Shown piece by piece: positions 1 through 9,757 of a stretch of 64,000 bases of DNA (positions are counted from its first letter, which is position 1; every line of letters begins with the position of its first letter). Made by a program: the position numbers and the translations under genes. The notes beneath the pieces are model-generated. The model was not told the origin of the DNA. It ran no database searches and saw nothing but the letters and a program-made list of their open reading frames with translations. The stretch is from an uncultured Bacteroidota bacterium (GTDB lineage Bacteria > Bacteroidota > Bacteroidia > Flavobacteriales > Flavobacteriaceae), in contig CACMZR010000003.1 in the NCBI GenBank assembly GCA_902618245.1, positions 124,001-188,000 on the forward strand, read 5' to 3'.

Positions 1-36
1 AAGGTTTCCCCAACGGTAGGATACAAAAAAATAGAA

Positions 37-330
37 ATGGCTAAGAAATCCATTGAAGACAAGGCTGTTAAAAAGACAACAGCAAAGTCAGCTACAGAGA
101 AAAAAGCAACTACTAAAGCGATATCTGTTGAGAAAACAACAGCAAAATCAACTACAGCGAAAAAAACAACTACTAAAGCAGCATCTGCTAATAAGACAAC
201 ATCAAAGTCAAGTTCAGCGAAAAAAACAACTACTAAAGCAGCATCTGCTAAGAAGACAACATCAAAGTCAAGTGCTGCGAAAAAAACAACTACTAAAGTA
301 ACATCTGCTAAGAAGACAACAGCTAAGTAA
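37..330 (+). pseudogene. Lys/Thr/Ala/Ser-rich N-terminal extension of ribosomal protein S1, separated from the S1 body by an in-frame TAA
   Basis: ATG at 37 is in the same frame as the S1 ORF at 544; the only stop between them is TAA 328-330 and the repeat continues in frame after it. Confidence 0.7.
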
Positions 331-456
331 ACTGCTGCGAAAAAAACAACTACTAAAGCAGCATCTGCTAAGAAGACAACGTCAAGGTCAACTACAGCGA
401 AAAAAACAACTACTAAAGCTGCTTCTGCTACAAAGACAACAGTTGAATTATCAAAC
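97..456 (+). repeat. Six tandem 60-bp coding repeat units (about KKTTTKAASAKKTTSKSSxA)
   Basis: gcgaaaaaaacaactactaaagc recurs exactly every 60 bp at 157, 217, 277, 337 and 397, with a diverged copy at 97. Confidence 0.93.
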
Positions 457-543
457 TCGAAAACGAATACTGAGACTGAATTAACCAAAAATGTAGACAG
501 TGAAAAATCTTCAATATCTAGGACAGAAAAAAAATCCGAGTTT

Positions 544-2268
544 TTGGATAACTTTAATTGGAAAAGTTATGCAGAAGGTATCGAGGTTATTGACAATAAA
601 AAACTTGAGGAGTTTGAGAAATTAGTCAAAGATAATTTTGTTGATACATCAGATGAGGATGTTATAGAAGGTACAGTAGTTTATATGACTGACAGGGAGG
701 CAATTATAGATATTAATGCTAAATCTGAGGGAGTAATATCTCTTAATGAATTTAGATATAATCCTGAATTAAAGGTTGGAGACAAAGTAGAGGTTATTGT
801 CGACACACGTGAAGACAGAACAGGTCAATTGGTTCTTTCTCATAGGAAGGCCAGAGTAATAAAAGCTTGGGATAGAGTGAATAATGCCCATGATAATTCT
901 GAAATTGTTAGTGGATTTGTAAAATGTAGGACCAAAGGGGGAATGATTGTTGATGTATTTGGCATTGAAGCTTTTTTACCTGGTTCACAAATTGACGTCA
1001 AACCTATCAGAGATTATGATCAATATGTGAATAAAACAATGGAATTTAAAGTGGTAAAAATTAATCACGAATTCAAAAACGTCGTAGTTTCTCATAAAGC
1101 GCTAATTGAAGCTGATATTGAAGAACAAAAGAAAGAAATTATAGGTCAATTAGAAAAAGGCCAAGTACTCGAGGGAATAGTTAAAAATATAACATCATAC
1201 GGAGTATTTATTGATCTTGGTGGCGTTGACGGATTAATCCATATAACAGATCTTTCGTGGAGCAGAATAAATCACCCAAGTGAAATTTTAGAGCTGGATC
1301 AAAAATTAAATGTAGTAATACTTGATTTTGATGATAATAAATCTCGCATACAATTAGGACTCAAACAATTAAGTGATCACCCATGGGATAAACTTTCAAA
1401 AGATCTAAAAGAGGGAGATAAAGTTAAAGGGAAAGTTGTAATTATTGCAGATTACGGTGCTTTCATCGAAATAGAGGAAGGAGTTGAAGGACTTGTGCAT
1501 GTTTCCGAAATGTCCTGGTCTACTCATTTGCGCTCTGCACAAGATTTTGTTAAAGTGGGAGATGAAGTCGACGCTGTTATTTTATCACTTGATAGGGAAT
1601 CAAGAAAAATGTCTCTTGGAATAAAGCAGATTTCACCAGATCCATGGACAGACATCACATCAAAATATCCACTAGGATCAAAACATACAGGATTAGTAAG
1701 AAACTTTACGAATTTTGGAGTTTTCATTGAACTTGAAGAAGGAATTGACGGGTTGGTATATATTTCAGATTTATCTTGGACTAAAAAAGTAAAACATCCA
1801 TCAGAAGTTTTAACACTGGGAGAAAAAATTGATGTTATTGTTCTTGAATTAGATGTAGACGGGCGTAAACTTAGTTTAGGTCACAAACATACTAAAGAAA
1901 ATCCATGGGATAAGTATGAGAAAGATTTTGCCTTAAACACTACACATGAAGGTGAGATTTTTGAAGTTTTAGACAAAGGAGCTACTATCCAATTTAACGA
2001 AGATATCACTGCTTTTATACCTCTTAGGCATATGGAGAAAGAGGATGGGTCCAAACTCAAAAAAGGTGAAAAAGTAGCGCTAAAAATTATAGAATTTAAT
2101 AAAGATTTTAAAAGAGTTGTCGCTTCACATACTTCAACTTTTAAGGATCAAGAATTAAAAAACACTAAAAGATCTACAGCTAAACTCGCTTCTACAAATC
2201 CTGAGAAAACAACATTAGGGGATCTAGATGCTTTGGCAAATCTGAAGGATAAAATGGATGATAAATAA
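544..2268 (+). CDS. rpsA: 30S ribosomal protein S1 (track start is TTG; native N-terminus probably further upstream)
   Basis: Multiple S1 repeats (e.g. GQVLEGIVKNITSYGVFIDLGGVDGLIHITDLSW) and Bacteroidota-type FLDNFNWKSYAEG start region. Confidence 0.95.
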   Translation: MDNFNWKSYAEGIEVIDNKKLEEFEKLVKDNFVDTSDEDVIEGTVVYMTDREAIIDINAKSEGVISLNEFRYNPELKVGDKVEVIVDTREDRTGQLVLSHRKARVIKAWDRVNNAHDNSEIVSGFVKCRTKGGMIVDVFGIEAFLPGSQIDVKPIRDYDQYVNKTMEFKVVKINHEFKNVVVSHKALIEADIEEQKKEIIGQLEKGQVLEGIVKNITSYGVFIDLGGVDGLIHITDLSWSRINHPSEILELDQKLNVVILDFDDNKSRIQLGLKQLSDHPWDKLSKDLKEGDKVKGKVVIIADYGAFIEIEEGVEGLVHVSEMSWSTHLRSAQDFVKVGDEVDAVILSLDRESRKMSLGIKQISPDPWTDITSKYPLGSKHTGLVRNFTNFGVFIELEEGIDGLVYISDLSWTKKVKHPSEVLTLGEKIDVIVLELDVDGRKLSLGHKHTKENPWDKYEKDFALNTTHEGEIFEVLDKGATIQFNEDITAFIPLRHMEKEDGSKLKKGEKVALKIIEFNKDFKRVVASHTSTFKDQELKNTKRSTAKLASTNPEKTTLGDLDALANLKDKMDDK

Positions 2269-2296
2269 AAATATATGCTTATTGATTTTATTGTTA

Positions 2297-2327
2297 GAAA
2301 ACCCTTAATTAGAAGGGTTTTTTTTAA
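2297..2327 (+). terminator. Rho-independent terminator after rpsA / ahead of pyrR
   Basis: aaaaccctt-aattag-aagggtttttttt hairpin plus T tract. Confidence 0.8.
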
Positions 2328-2362
2328 TTTAAGAAAACAATATTTTTAATAAATAAAAATGA

Positions 2363-2905
2363 ATGGCTTCCAAAATACTAATAAGTGAAAAAAAATTAGA
2401 AATTATTCTAAATAGACTATGTCATCAATTAAAGGAAAAGCATGGTGATTTTTCTAGGACCATACTAGTTGGTCTTCAGCCAAGGGGTACTTTATTATTA
2501 GATCGTCTATCAGAAATACTTAACAGACAGGGTTTTAAAAATTTAAAATTAGGAAAGCTAGACACAACTTTTTTTCGAGATGATTATAGAAGAAGTGAGA
2601 CCCCACTAAGTGCTAATAAAACTGAAATGAACGAAACAGTTGAAGGAATGAATATTGTTTTCATTGATGATGTTCTTTTCACCGGGAGAAGTATTAGATC
2701 AGCACTAACGGCAATTGACACTTATGGAAGACCAAATTCAATTGAATTATTAGTCCTTATTGATAGGCGTTTTAGTCGTCACTTACCAATTCAACCCGAT
2801 TATTTGGGTGTTCAAATTGATGCTTTACAGGGTGATAGAGTTAGAGTAGTCTGGTCAAATAAGTCAGATCAAAATATTGTTTATCTTGAAAAGAGTAATG
2901 AATGA
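2363..2905 (+). CDS. pyrR: Bifunctional pyr operon regulator / uracil phosphoribosyltransferase
   Basis: PRTase motif VFIDDVLFTGRSIRSAL; next to pyrB. Confidence 0.93.
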   Translation: MASKILISEKKLEIILNRLCHQLKEKHGDFSRTILVGLQPRGTLLLDRLSEILNRQGFKNLKLGKLDTTFFRDDYRRSETPLSANKTEMNETVEGMNIVFIDDVLFTGRSIRSALTAIDTYGRPNSIELLVLIDRRFSRHLPIQPDYLGVQIDALQGDRVRVVWSNKSDQNIVYLEKSNE

Positions 2906-3843
2906 AAAAGTTAAGTGTCTCTCATCTACTAGGAATAAAATATTTAAACACTGAGGACTTTAATCTAATATTTGAAACAGCTTCGCAATTTAAAGAAGTT
3001 ATTAATCGTCCCATAAAGAAAGTTCCAAGTCTTAGGGACATTACTATTGCAAATTTATTTTTTGAAAATAGCACTAGAACAAAACTATCTTTTGAGCTTG
3101 CCGAAAAAAGACTTTCTGCCGATATAATTAATTTTTCTGCAAGTCAATCTTCAGTCTCTAAAGGAGAGACTTTATCAGATACAGTAAAAAACATATTAGC
3201 AATGAAAGTTGATATGATCATCTTGAGACACCCTAATCCAGGTGCAGCACATTTTTTATCAAAAAATTTAAACTCGTGTATTATAAATGCGGGAGATGGA
3301 ACTCATGAGCATCCAACTCAGGCTTTACTTGATGTATATTCTCTTATTGAAAAATTTGGTGATTTAAAGGGAAAACGGATTGCAATTGTAGGTGATATTA
3401 AGCATTCTCGAGTGGCTCTATCAAATATTTATGCTTTGAAAATGATGGGTGCAGAAGTGAAACTTTGTGGTCCTAAATCATTGATTCCCAAACATATTGA
3501 ATGTTTAGGAGTTACATCATCTTCAGATTTGAATCAAGTTTTAAATTGGTGCGATGCCGCAAATATACTTCGAATTCAGAACGAAAGGATGGGAACGGTC
3601 TACTTTCCTTCTAATAGAGAATACAGTCAAAATTTTGGATTGAATTTGGATCGATTAAAACAATTAAAAAAGAAAATTATTATTCTACATCCTGGACCAA
3701 TTAATAGAGGTGTTGAAATATCAAGTGATGTAGCCGATTCCAATCAATCAATTATTTTAGATCAGGTTCAAAATGGTGTAGCTATTCGTATGGCTATAAT
3801 TTATCTTTTGGGATCTAAATTGAATATAAAAAACAATGTTTAA
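2902..3843 (+). CDS. pyrB: Aspartate carbamoyltransferase catalytic subunit
   Basis: FFENSTRTKLSFELAEKRL, DGTHEHPTQALLD, HPGPINRGVEI. Confidence 0.96.
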   Translation: MKKLSVSHLLGIKYLNTEDFNLIFETASQFKEVINRPIKKVPSLRDITIANLFFENSTRTKLSFELAEKRLSADIINFSASQSSVSKGETLSDTVKNILAMKVDMIILRHPNPGAAHFLSKNLNSCIINAGDGTHEHPTQALLDVYSLIEKFGDLKGKRIAIVGDIKHSRVALSNIYALKMMGAEVKLCGPKSLIPKHIECLGVTSSSDLNQVLNWCDAANILRIQNERMGTVYFPSNREYSQNFGLNLDRLKQLKKKIIILHPGPINRGVEISSDVADSNQSIILDQVQNGVAIRMAIIYLLGSKLNIKNNV

Positions 3844-4144
3844 TAATCAAAACAAAGAAATAAATTACGTAGACTTTAGTAGTTTTAATAATGAACAAAA
3901 CAAACTTTTAGAAGAATTAATGATTGCAAAATTAGATCTTATAATTGATTGTTCTAAAATTATTCCAAAAGAATCGTTTCTTATTAAATTGGCTGAACAC
4001 CAAAAAAAAATAACTAAATGTTTTGTTGTTATAATTTCATCCAGCATACAGGACAAGTTCATCAACAATTTCAATTTTGTACCAACAAAAAAAGAAGCAT
4101 TTGATTTTGTTTACTTTGAGCAGATACAACGTGACTTAGACTAA
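3836..4144 (+). CDS. Small conserved-looking hypothetical protein between pyrB and rnz
   Basis: 102-aa ORF overlapping the pyrB stop and 5 bp before rnz. Confidence 0.7.
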   Translation: MFNNQNKEINYVDFSSFNNEQNKLLEELMIAKLDLIIDCSKIIPKESFLIKLAEHQKKITKCFVVIISSSIQDKFINNFNFVPTKKEAFDFVYFEQIQRDLD

Positions 4145-4149
4145 ATATT

Positions 4150-5055
4150 ATGCAATTAACTATTTTAGGTTGTCATTCCGCAACACCTAGAGAGAATTAT
4201 CATACTAGTTCTCAATTATTAAAAATTAATGGAAATCTTTTTCTTATCGACTGTGGTGAAGGAACACAAATTCAATTACGCAAGGCAAAAGTAAAATTTT
4301 CTAAGATAAAGCATATTTTTATTTCCCATTTACATGGAGATCATTTTTATGGCTTAATTGGTCTGATAAGTACTTTCAGATTACTTGGGAGAGAAGATGA
4401 GCTAAACATCTATGGTCCTAGGGGTATTAAAGAAATTATTACCCTTCAACTCAAATCAGCTAAATCATGGACTGAATATCCTCTTTTTTTCCACGAATTA
4501 GCGTCTTCAAAAAGTGAAATTATATACAAAGATGATTTTTTGACTGTAAAAACAATTCCTCTCGATCATCGAGTTTATACTAACGGTTTCCTTTTCATAA
4601 CTAGTTCAAATAGACGAAAAGTTAATTTAAATGCAATCAAAGGAATCAAATTAGAACATTATCATTATCGTCAAATCCAAGAGGGCAAATCAATAAAACT
4701 AAATGATGGTAAAGTCTTAAATAATGAGGATATTTCCTTAAAACCTGATCCTCCAAAAAAATATGCTTATTGCAGTGATACTGCGTTTAATCCTAATTTG
4801 ATCCCATTAATTAAGGGTGTAGATTTGCTTTATCATGAATCAACTTTTCTTGAAAAACACTCTGAACTTGCAAAAATCACAAAACATAGTACCGCACTTC
4901 AAGCAGCAATAATTGCAAGGGATGCTTGTGTGAAAAAACTTATGCTTGGACATTATTCAAATCGTTATAGTGATAAAGAGGACTTTTATTTAGAGGCTAC
5001 TAAAACTTTTAAATCCGTAATTTTATCTGAAGATCTTAAAAGTTTTTCAATTTAG
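4150..5055 (+). CDS. rnz: Ribonuclease Z
   Basis: Metallo-beta-lactamase motif HLHGDHFYGL; YHESTF; HSTALQAA; LGHYSNRY. Confidence 0.95.
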   Translation: MQLTILGCHSATPRENYHTSSQLLKINGNLFLIDCGEGTQIQLRKAKVKFSKIKHIFISHLHGDHFYGLIGLISTFRLLGREDELNIYGPRGIKEIITLQLKSAKSWTEYPLFFHELASSKSEIIYKDDFLTVKTIPLDHRVYTNGFLFITSSNRRKVNLNAIKGIKLEHYHYRQIQEGKSIKLNDGKVLNNEDISLKPDPPKKYAYCSDTAFNPNLIPLIKGVDLLYHESTFLEKHSELAKITKHSTALQAAIIARDACVKKLMLGHYSNRYSDKEDFYLEATKTFKSVILSEDLKSFSI

Positions 5056-5081
5056 TCAAATGGATTGTAAATTGCGTTTAA

Positions 5082-5729
5082 ATGGAAAATGAGGATATAG
5101 GTTACTTAAGGAAATCATATGATAAAAGTAAATTAAGTCTTGCAGATGTTAATTTTCAACCTATGGATTTTTTTAAGTTATGGTTTGATGATGCACTTAA
5201 TAATAAAAATATTGAAGAAGCAAACGCTATGACATTAACAACCCTTGGTTTAGATAATTATCCAAAAGGAAGAGTGGTTTTACTTAAGTCCTTTACAAAA
5301 GAAGGGTTTATTTTTTATACTAATTATAAAAGTGAAAAGGGAGTATCAATCGCTAACCATTCAAAAGTTGGATTATCTTTTTTTTGGCCTGCGTTGGAGA
5401 GACAAGTCATAATCAAAGGTGAAATAGATAAAATTTCTCCTGAAGATTCTGATAATTATTTTTCATCCCGTCCTAAGGGAAGTCAAATTGGTGCTTTAGT
5501 ATCAGAGCAAAGTAAAGTAATAAAGAGTAGAGAAATTCTTGAGAAAAAAATGGACATGATGAAAAAAAAATATGTTAGAAAAGATATTAAGAGACCTACT
5601 AACTGGGGAGGATATGTTGTTAGGCCAAAATCTATTGAGTTTTGGCAAGGAAGACCTAATAGATTGCATGACAGGATATTGTGCACTTTGATTAAGAATT
5701 CTTGGGATATTAAAAGACTAGCTCCTTAA
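5082..5729 (+). CDS. pdxH: Pyridoxamine 5'-phosphate oxidase
   Basis: GRVVLLKSFTKEGFIFYTNYKSEKG; PTNWGGYVVRPKSIEFWQGRPNRLHDR. Confidence 0.95.
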   Translation: MENEDIGYLRKSYDKSKLSLADVNFQPMDFFKLWFDDALNNKNIEEANAMTLTTLGLDNYPKGRVVLLKSFTKEGFIFYTNYKSEKGVSIANHSKVGLSFFWPALERQVIIKGEIDKISPEDSDNYFSSRPKGSQIGALVSEQSKVIKSREILEKKMDMMKKKYVRKDIKRPTNWGGYVVRPKSIEFWQGRPNRLHDRILCTLIKNSWDIKRLAP

Positions 5730-5730
5730 G

Positions 5731-6216
5731 ATGAAGAAGTTAATTTTACTTCGTCACGCTAAATCCTCATGGGATTTGAATGTTTCTGATAAAGACAGGC
5801 CATTAACCGAAAAGGGAATTAATCGTATTAAAATGATTTCTGCTCATAGTTCAAACATTTTATCATCAGCAGATTTAATTTTCACAAGCCCAGCTAATCG
5901 TGCGACACATACTTCTTGTATTATGATAAGCTCTTTAGGGTTGGGTTTCGATAAAATTGTTTTAAAAAAAGAGCTTTATACTTTTGAATTGTCCAAATTA
6001 CTAGATTTTATATTTAACATTTCCGAGGATTATAACTCAGTAATTTGCGTAGGTCATAACCCAGCATTTACAGAAGCTATATCATATTTATCAAAAACTG
6101 ATTTTTTACATTTACCAACATCTGCGTGGGCTCAACTAATTTTTTCTCAAACAAAATGGAAAAACATATCAAATGGGAAATTAAAACTTGGAATGCCAAA
6201 AGAAATTTTAAGATAA
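5731..6216 (+). CDS. SixA-like histidine phosphatase
   Basis: N-terminal LLRHAKSSW and VGHNPAF. Confidence 0.88.
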   Translation: MKKLILLRHAKSSWDLNVSDKDRPLTEKGINRIKMISAHSSNILSSADLIFTSPANRATHTSCIMISSLGLGFDKIVLKKELYTFELSKLLDFIFNISEDYNSVICVGHNPAFTEAISYLSKTDFLHLPTSAWAQLIFSQTKWKNISNGKLKLGMPKEILR

Positions 6217-6217
6217 T

Positions 6218-8275
6218 ATGTTTAATAAAACAAGGTATATAAATAGAGAATTAAGCTGGCTAGATTTCAACGCAAGGGTATTACAAGAGGCAGCTGATCA
6301 AGACGTACCTCTTTTGGAAAGATTAAGATTCATTGGAATTTTTTCAAATAATTTGGATGAATTTTTTCAAGTTCGCTTTTCAACTGTCCAAAGAATTGCA
6401 CAATCTGAAAAAACTGGAAAAAAGGTTTTTGGAGGTAAGAGCGCATCAGAGCTCCTAAAAACAATAACTGAAAAAGTTATTTATCAACAGAAGGAGAGTA
6501 TGGAAATACTTTCAGAAATCGAAAGTAAATTAAAAAATGAGCATATTTATTTTATTAATGAAAATCAAGTTTTAGATGAACAAAAATCTTTTTTGAAAGA
6601 GTATTTTATACAGAAAGTTAGTCCTGCACTAATGACTATTATAGTAAGAGAAAATTCTGATCAAGACTTCTCTGATAATTTAGCTTTTTTGGCTGTAAAA
6701 TTAGGCTTTGAATCTAAGGGTATAGAAAAAAAGCAATTTGCACTTATTGAGATACCTAGAGATTTGGAGAGATTCATTGTTTTACCCAAAATAGGGAAAA
6801 AACAATATGTCATGTTTCTTGATGATTTGATACGGTATCATTTTCATCTCATTTTCAATTTTTTTGATTTTATTAAAATTGAGTCACATATGATAAAAGT
6901 TACACGAGATGCCGAATTAGATATGGAAGGTGATGTTTCTAAAAGCTATATTAATAAGATAATTGAAAGTGTTAGAGATCGTTTTTTAGCAGAACCAGTT
7001 AGACTTGTTTACGACAAGGAAATAGCTCCTGACACATTAGAAGTAATTAAAGATCTTTTAGGAGTTGGTACGAATGATAGTTTAATTCCTGGAGGTCGAT
7101 ATCATCATCGCCGTGATTATATGAACTTTCCTAAATTAGATAGAAATGATTTGCAATACGAATATAAAGAACCCTTACCAATTAAAGGCCTTTCTTTAGA
7201 AAAGAGTATATTCAAAGCTATAGAAGCTAAAGATTATTTATTATATACTCCTTATCATAGTTTTTCTTTCCTTGTTAAGTTCCTTCGTGAAGCTGCTTTA
7301 GATCCTGAAGTCTTAACTATAAAAATTACAATATACCGCTTATCCAAAATTTCTAATGTTGCGAGGTCGCTGATCAATGCTGCCAAAAATGGAAAAAAAG
7401 TCTTGGTTCAAATTGAACTCCAAGCACGTTTTGACGAGACAAATAATATTACTTATGCTGAGCAGATGCGAGCTGCTGGTGTAGAGTTAATCTTTGGAAT
7501 TCCGGGACTAAAAGTCCACTCAAAAATATGTATCATAGAAAAAAAGATTAATAATAAAAATAAACGCTACGGCTTTATTAGTACTGGTAATCTTAATGAG
7601 GATACAGCAAAGATTTACACCGATTACACTCTTCTTACGGCAAATCAAAAAGTATTAAGAGAAGTAAATAAAGTTTTTAATTTTCTTCAGGTACATTATA
7701 AACTAAAAAAATATAAACACCTAATAGTCTCACCACATTATACCCATACTGTCATCGTAAAGATGATTGACAATGAGATTGAAAATGCTTTATCCGGATT
7801 GGCGAGTGGCATAAAATTAAAGTTAAATGCGATAACAAACTTCGCAATGATAGAAAAACTCTATGAGGCAAGTAATGCTGGAGTTCCAATTAAAATGATT
7901 ATTCGAGGAATTTGTTGCCTTATACCAGGGGTAAAAGGTATGAGTGAAAATATTGAGGTAATTAGTGTAGTAGATAAGTTTTTGGAGCATCCTAGAGTAT
8001 ATCATTTTACAAATCTTGATAAACCTAAAATCTACATTTCTTCAGCAGATTTCATGACCCGAAACATCGAAAATAGAGTTGAGGTAGCTACACCAATATA
8101 TGACTATAATCTTCAACAACAAATTATTGATGTTTTTGATATTATCTGGAATGATAATGTAAAAGCAAGAAGAATCAATGGCAAGACCCAAAATAAATTT
8201 ATTAAAAATAATAAGCCTCCAGTTCGTTCACAAATTGATATTTACGAGTATTACAGAAAAAATATCAATTTATGA
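6218..8275 (+). CDS. ppk1: Polyphosphate kinase 1
   Basis: RELSWLDFNARVLQEA, KVHSKICIIEKK, GFISTGNLNEDTAKIYTDY. Confidence 0.97.
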   Translation: MFNKTRYINRELSWLDFNARVLQEAADQDVPLLERLRFIGIFSNNLDEFFQVRFSTVQRIAQSEKTGKKVFGGKSASELLKTITEKVIYQQKESMEILSEIESKLKNEHIYFINENQVLDEQKSFLKEYFIQKVSPALMTIIVRENSDQDFSDNLAFLAVKLGFESKGIEKKQFALIEIPRDLERFIVLPKIGKKQYVMFLDDLIRYHFHLIFNFFDFIKIESHMIKVTRDAELDMEGDVSKSYINKIIESVRDRFLAEPVRLVYDKEIAPDTLEVIKDLLGVGTNDSLIPGGRYHHRRDYMNFPKLDRNDLQYEYKEPLPIKGLSLEKSIFKAIEAKDYLLYTPYHSFSFLVKFLREAALDPEVLTIKITIYRLSKISNVARSLINAAKNGKKVLVQIELQARFDETNNITYAEQMRAAGVELIFGIPGLKVHSKICIIEKKINNKNKRYGFISTGNLNEDTAKIYTDYTLLTANQKVLREVNKVFNFLQVHYKLKKYKHLIVSPHYTHTVIVKMIDNEIENALSGLASGIKLKLNAITNFAMIEKLYEASNAGVPIKMIIRGICCLIPGVKGMSENIEVISVVDKFLEHPRVYHFTNLDKPKIYISSADFMTRNIENRVEVATPIYDYNLQQQIIDVFDIIWNDNVKARRINGKTQNKFIKNNKPPVRSQIDIYEYYRKNINL

Positions 8276-9174
8276 AGATTACTAAATACGCCGCAATAGA
8301 TATTGGTTCTAATGCTTTACGTTTATTAATATCGAATGTTATAGAGTATAAGAAAGAAACTATCACACTTAAAAATAGTTTGGTTAGGGTACCAATAAGA
8401 TTGGGTGAAGATGCATTTACGACTGGAATAATTTCGAGAAATAATATTAAGCAAATAATCATAGCGATGAAGGCTTTTCAAAATCTTATGAAAGTTCATA
8501 ATGTTAAAAATTATTTAGCTTTTGCCACTGCCGCACTAAGGGAGGCTAAAAATGGTAAAGATGTAGTTGATAGAGTTAAGAAAAAATCTGGAATAAATAT
8601 TCAAATTATTAATGGTAAAAAAGAAGCTAAAATAATTTCTAATAGTAATGTTTTCGAAGGAATTGATTCAAAAAAAACAATTTTATATATAGACGTAGGG
8701 GGTGGTAGTACTGAATTAAGTATTATAAGAAATAAGAAAGTTTTAAAATCAATTTCATTAAAAATTGGTACTGTACGTTTATTAGAAGATGGAGTTGATA
8801 ACAAAACATGGGTTAAAGCAAAAGAGTGGGTGATAACTTCCACAAAACCTTATAAAAATATTTTTCTTTTAGGAACAGGAGGAAATATTAATAAACTTCA
8901 TAAAATTTCAAAAAATAAAGAGAATCAACCTCTAACCTATAATGAATTAAAAAAAATTTATACAAATCTTAATTCTTTATCATATGAAGAGCGTATAATT
9001 AAATTTGCGCTTAATCAAGATAGATCAGATGTAATAATTCCTGCAACAGAATTATTTCTTAAAATCTTTGACTGGAGTGGAGCAAAAGTGGTTTATGTTC
9101 CAAGAGTTGGACTTTCAGATGGTATGATCAAAGAATTATACAAAAACACCAGACTAATTACTAACCATGAATAG
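8272..9174 (+). CDS. Ppx/GppA family exopolyphosphatase
   Basis: AAIDIGSNALRLLI; YIDVGGGSTELSI; 4-bp overlap with ppk. Confidence 0.93.
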   Translation: MKITKYAAIDIGSNALRLLISNVIEYKKETITLKNSLVRVPIRLGEDAFTTGIISRNNIKQIIIAMKAFQNLMKVHNVKNYLAFATAALREAKNGKDVVDRVKKKSGINIQIINGKKEAKIISNSNVFEGIDSKKTILYIDVGGGSTELSIIRNKKVLKSISLKIGTVRLLEDGVDNKTWVKAKEWVITSTKPYKNIFLLGTGGNINKLHKISKNKENQPLTYNELKKIYTNLNSLSYEERIIKFALNQDRSDVIIPATELFLKIFDWSGAKVVYVPRVGLSDGMIKELYKNTRLITNHE

Positions 9175-9745
9175 ATTTATTATTTTTTAATTCCCTCATG
9201 AGATTTTTTTCGTGTTCTAATAGTGAATTCCATTTTTGATTTACTTCCTCTTTAGTATCGGCATATTTATGAGCTAACTTTAAAAATATTTTATAGTGAT
9301 TAGCTTCACTAATCATTAACTTTTTATAAAATAATTTCAATTTTTTTCCTTCCAATTCTTCAGACAAAATCTTAAATCTTTCACAGCTTCTAGCCTCAAT
9401 TAGTGCACCATATAATAATCTATTCACAAGATGATCATTTCTTTTTCCACCTTTAGGAAAAAATGATTTTAATTTAATAACATATTCGTCCTTTCTTTCT
9501 CTACCAAAGGAAAAACCCATCTCTAAAATTAATTTGTGAACCATTTGAAAATGACTAATTTCCTCTTTAGCAATATCCAGCATTACAGAAACTAATTCTG
9601 ATTTTTCTGGGAATGAAATTACAAGAGAAATCGCAGAGTTTGCTGCTTTCTGTTCGCAATAGGCGTGGTCGGTCAGTATTTCTTGCAAATTATTTTTCGC
9701 AATATTTGCCCAGCGGGGGTCCGAAGGCAACTTTAAACCCAACAT
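9161..9745 (-). CDS. miaE: tRNA-(ms2io6A)-hydroxylase
   Basis: LPSDPRWANIAKNNLQEILTDHAYCEQKAA; diiron E/H motifs. Confidence 0.9.
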   Translation of the reverse strand: MLGLKLPSDPRWANIAKNNLQEILTDHAYCEQKAANSAISLVISFPEKSELVSVMLDIAKEEISHFQMVHKLILEMGFSFGRERKDEYVIKLKSFFPKGGKRNDHLVNRLLYGALIEARSCERFKILSEELEGKKLKLFYKKLMISEANHYKIFLKLAHKYADTKEEVNQKWNSLLEHEKNLMRELKNNKSIHG

Positions 9746-9757
9746 ATAGAAAATAAT

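Noticed and set aside
53-301. 82-aa ORF in the second frame across the S1 repeats
   Set aside because: Frame-shifted translation of the same repeat; open only because of the A-rich periodic sequence.
97-456. Regular 60-bp repeat as a CRISPR array
   Set aside because: Units are contiguous coding repeats with no variable spacers and no cas genes nearby.
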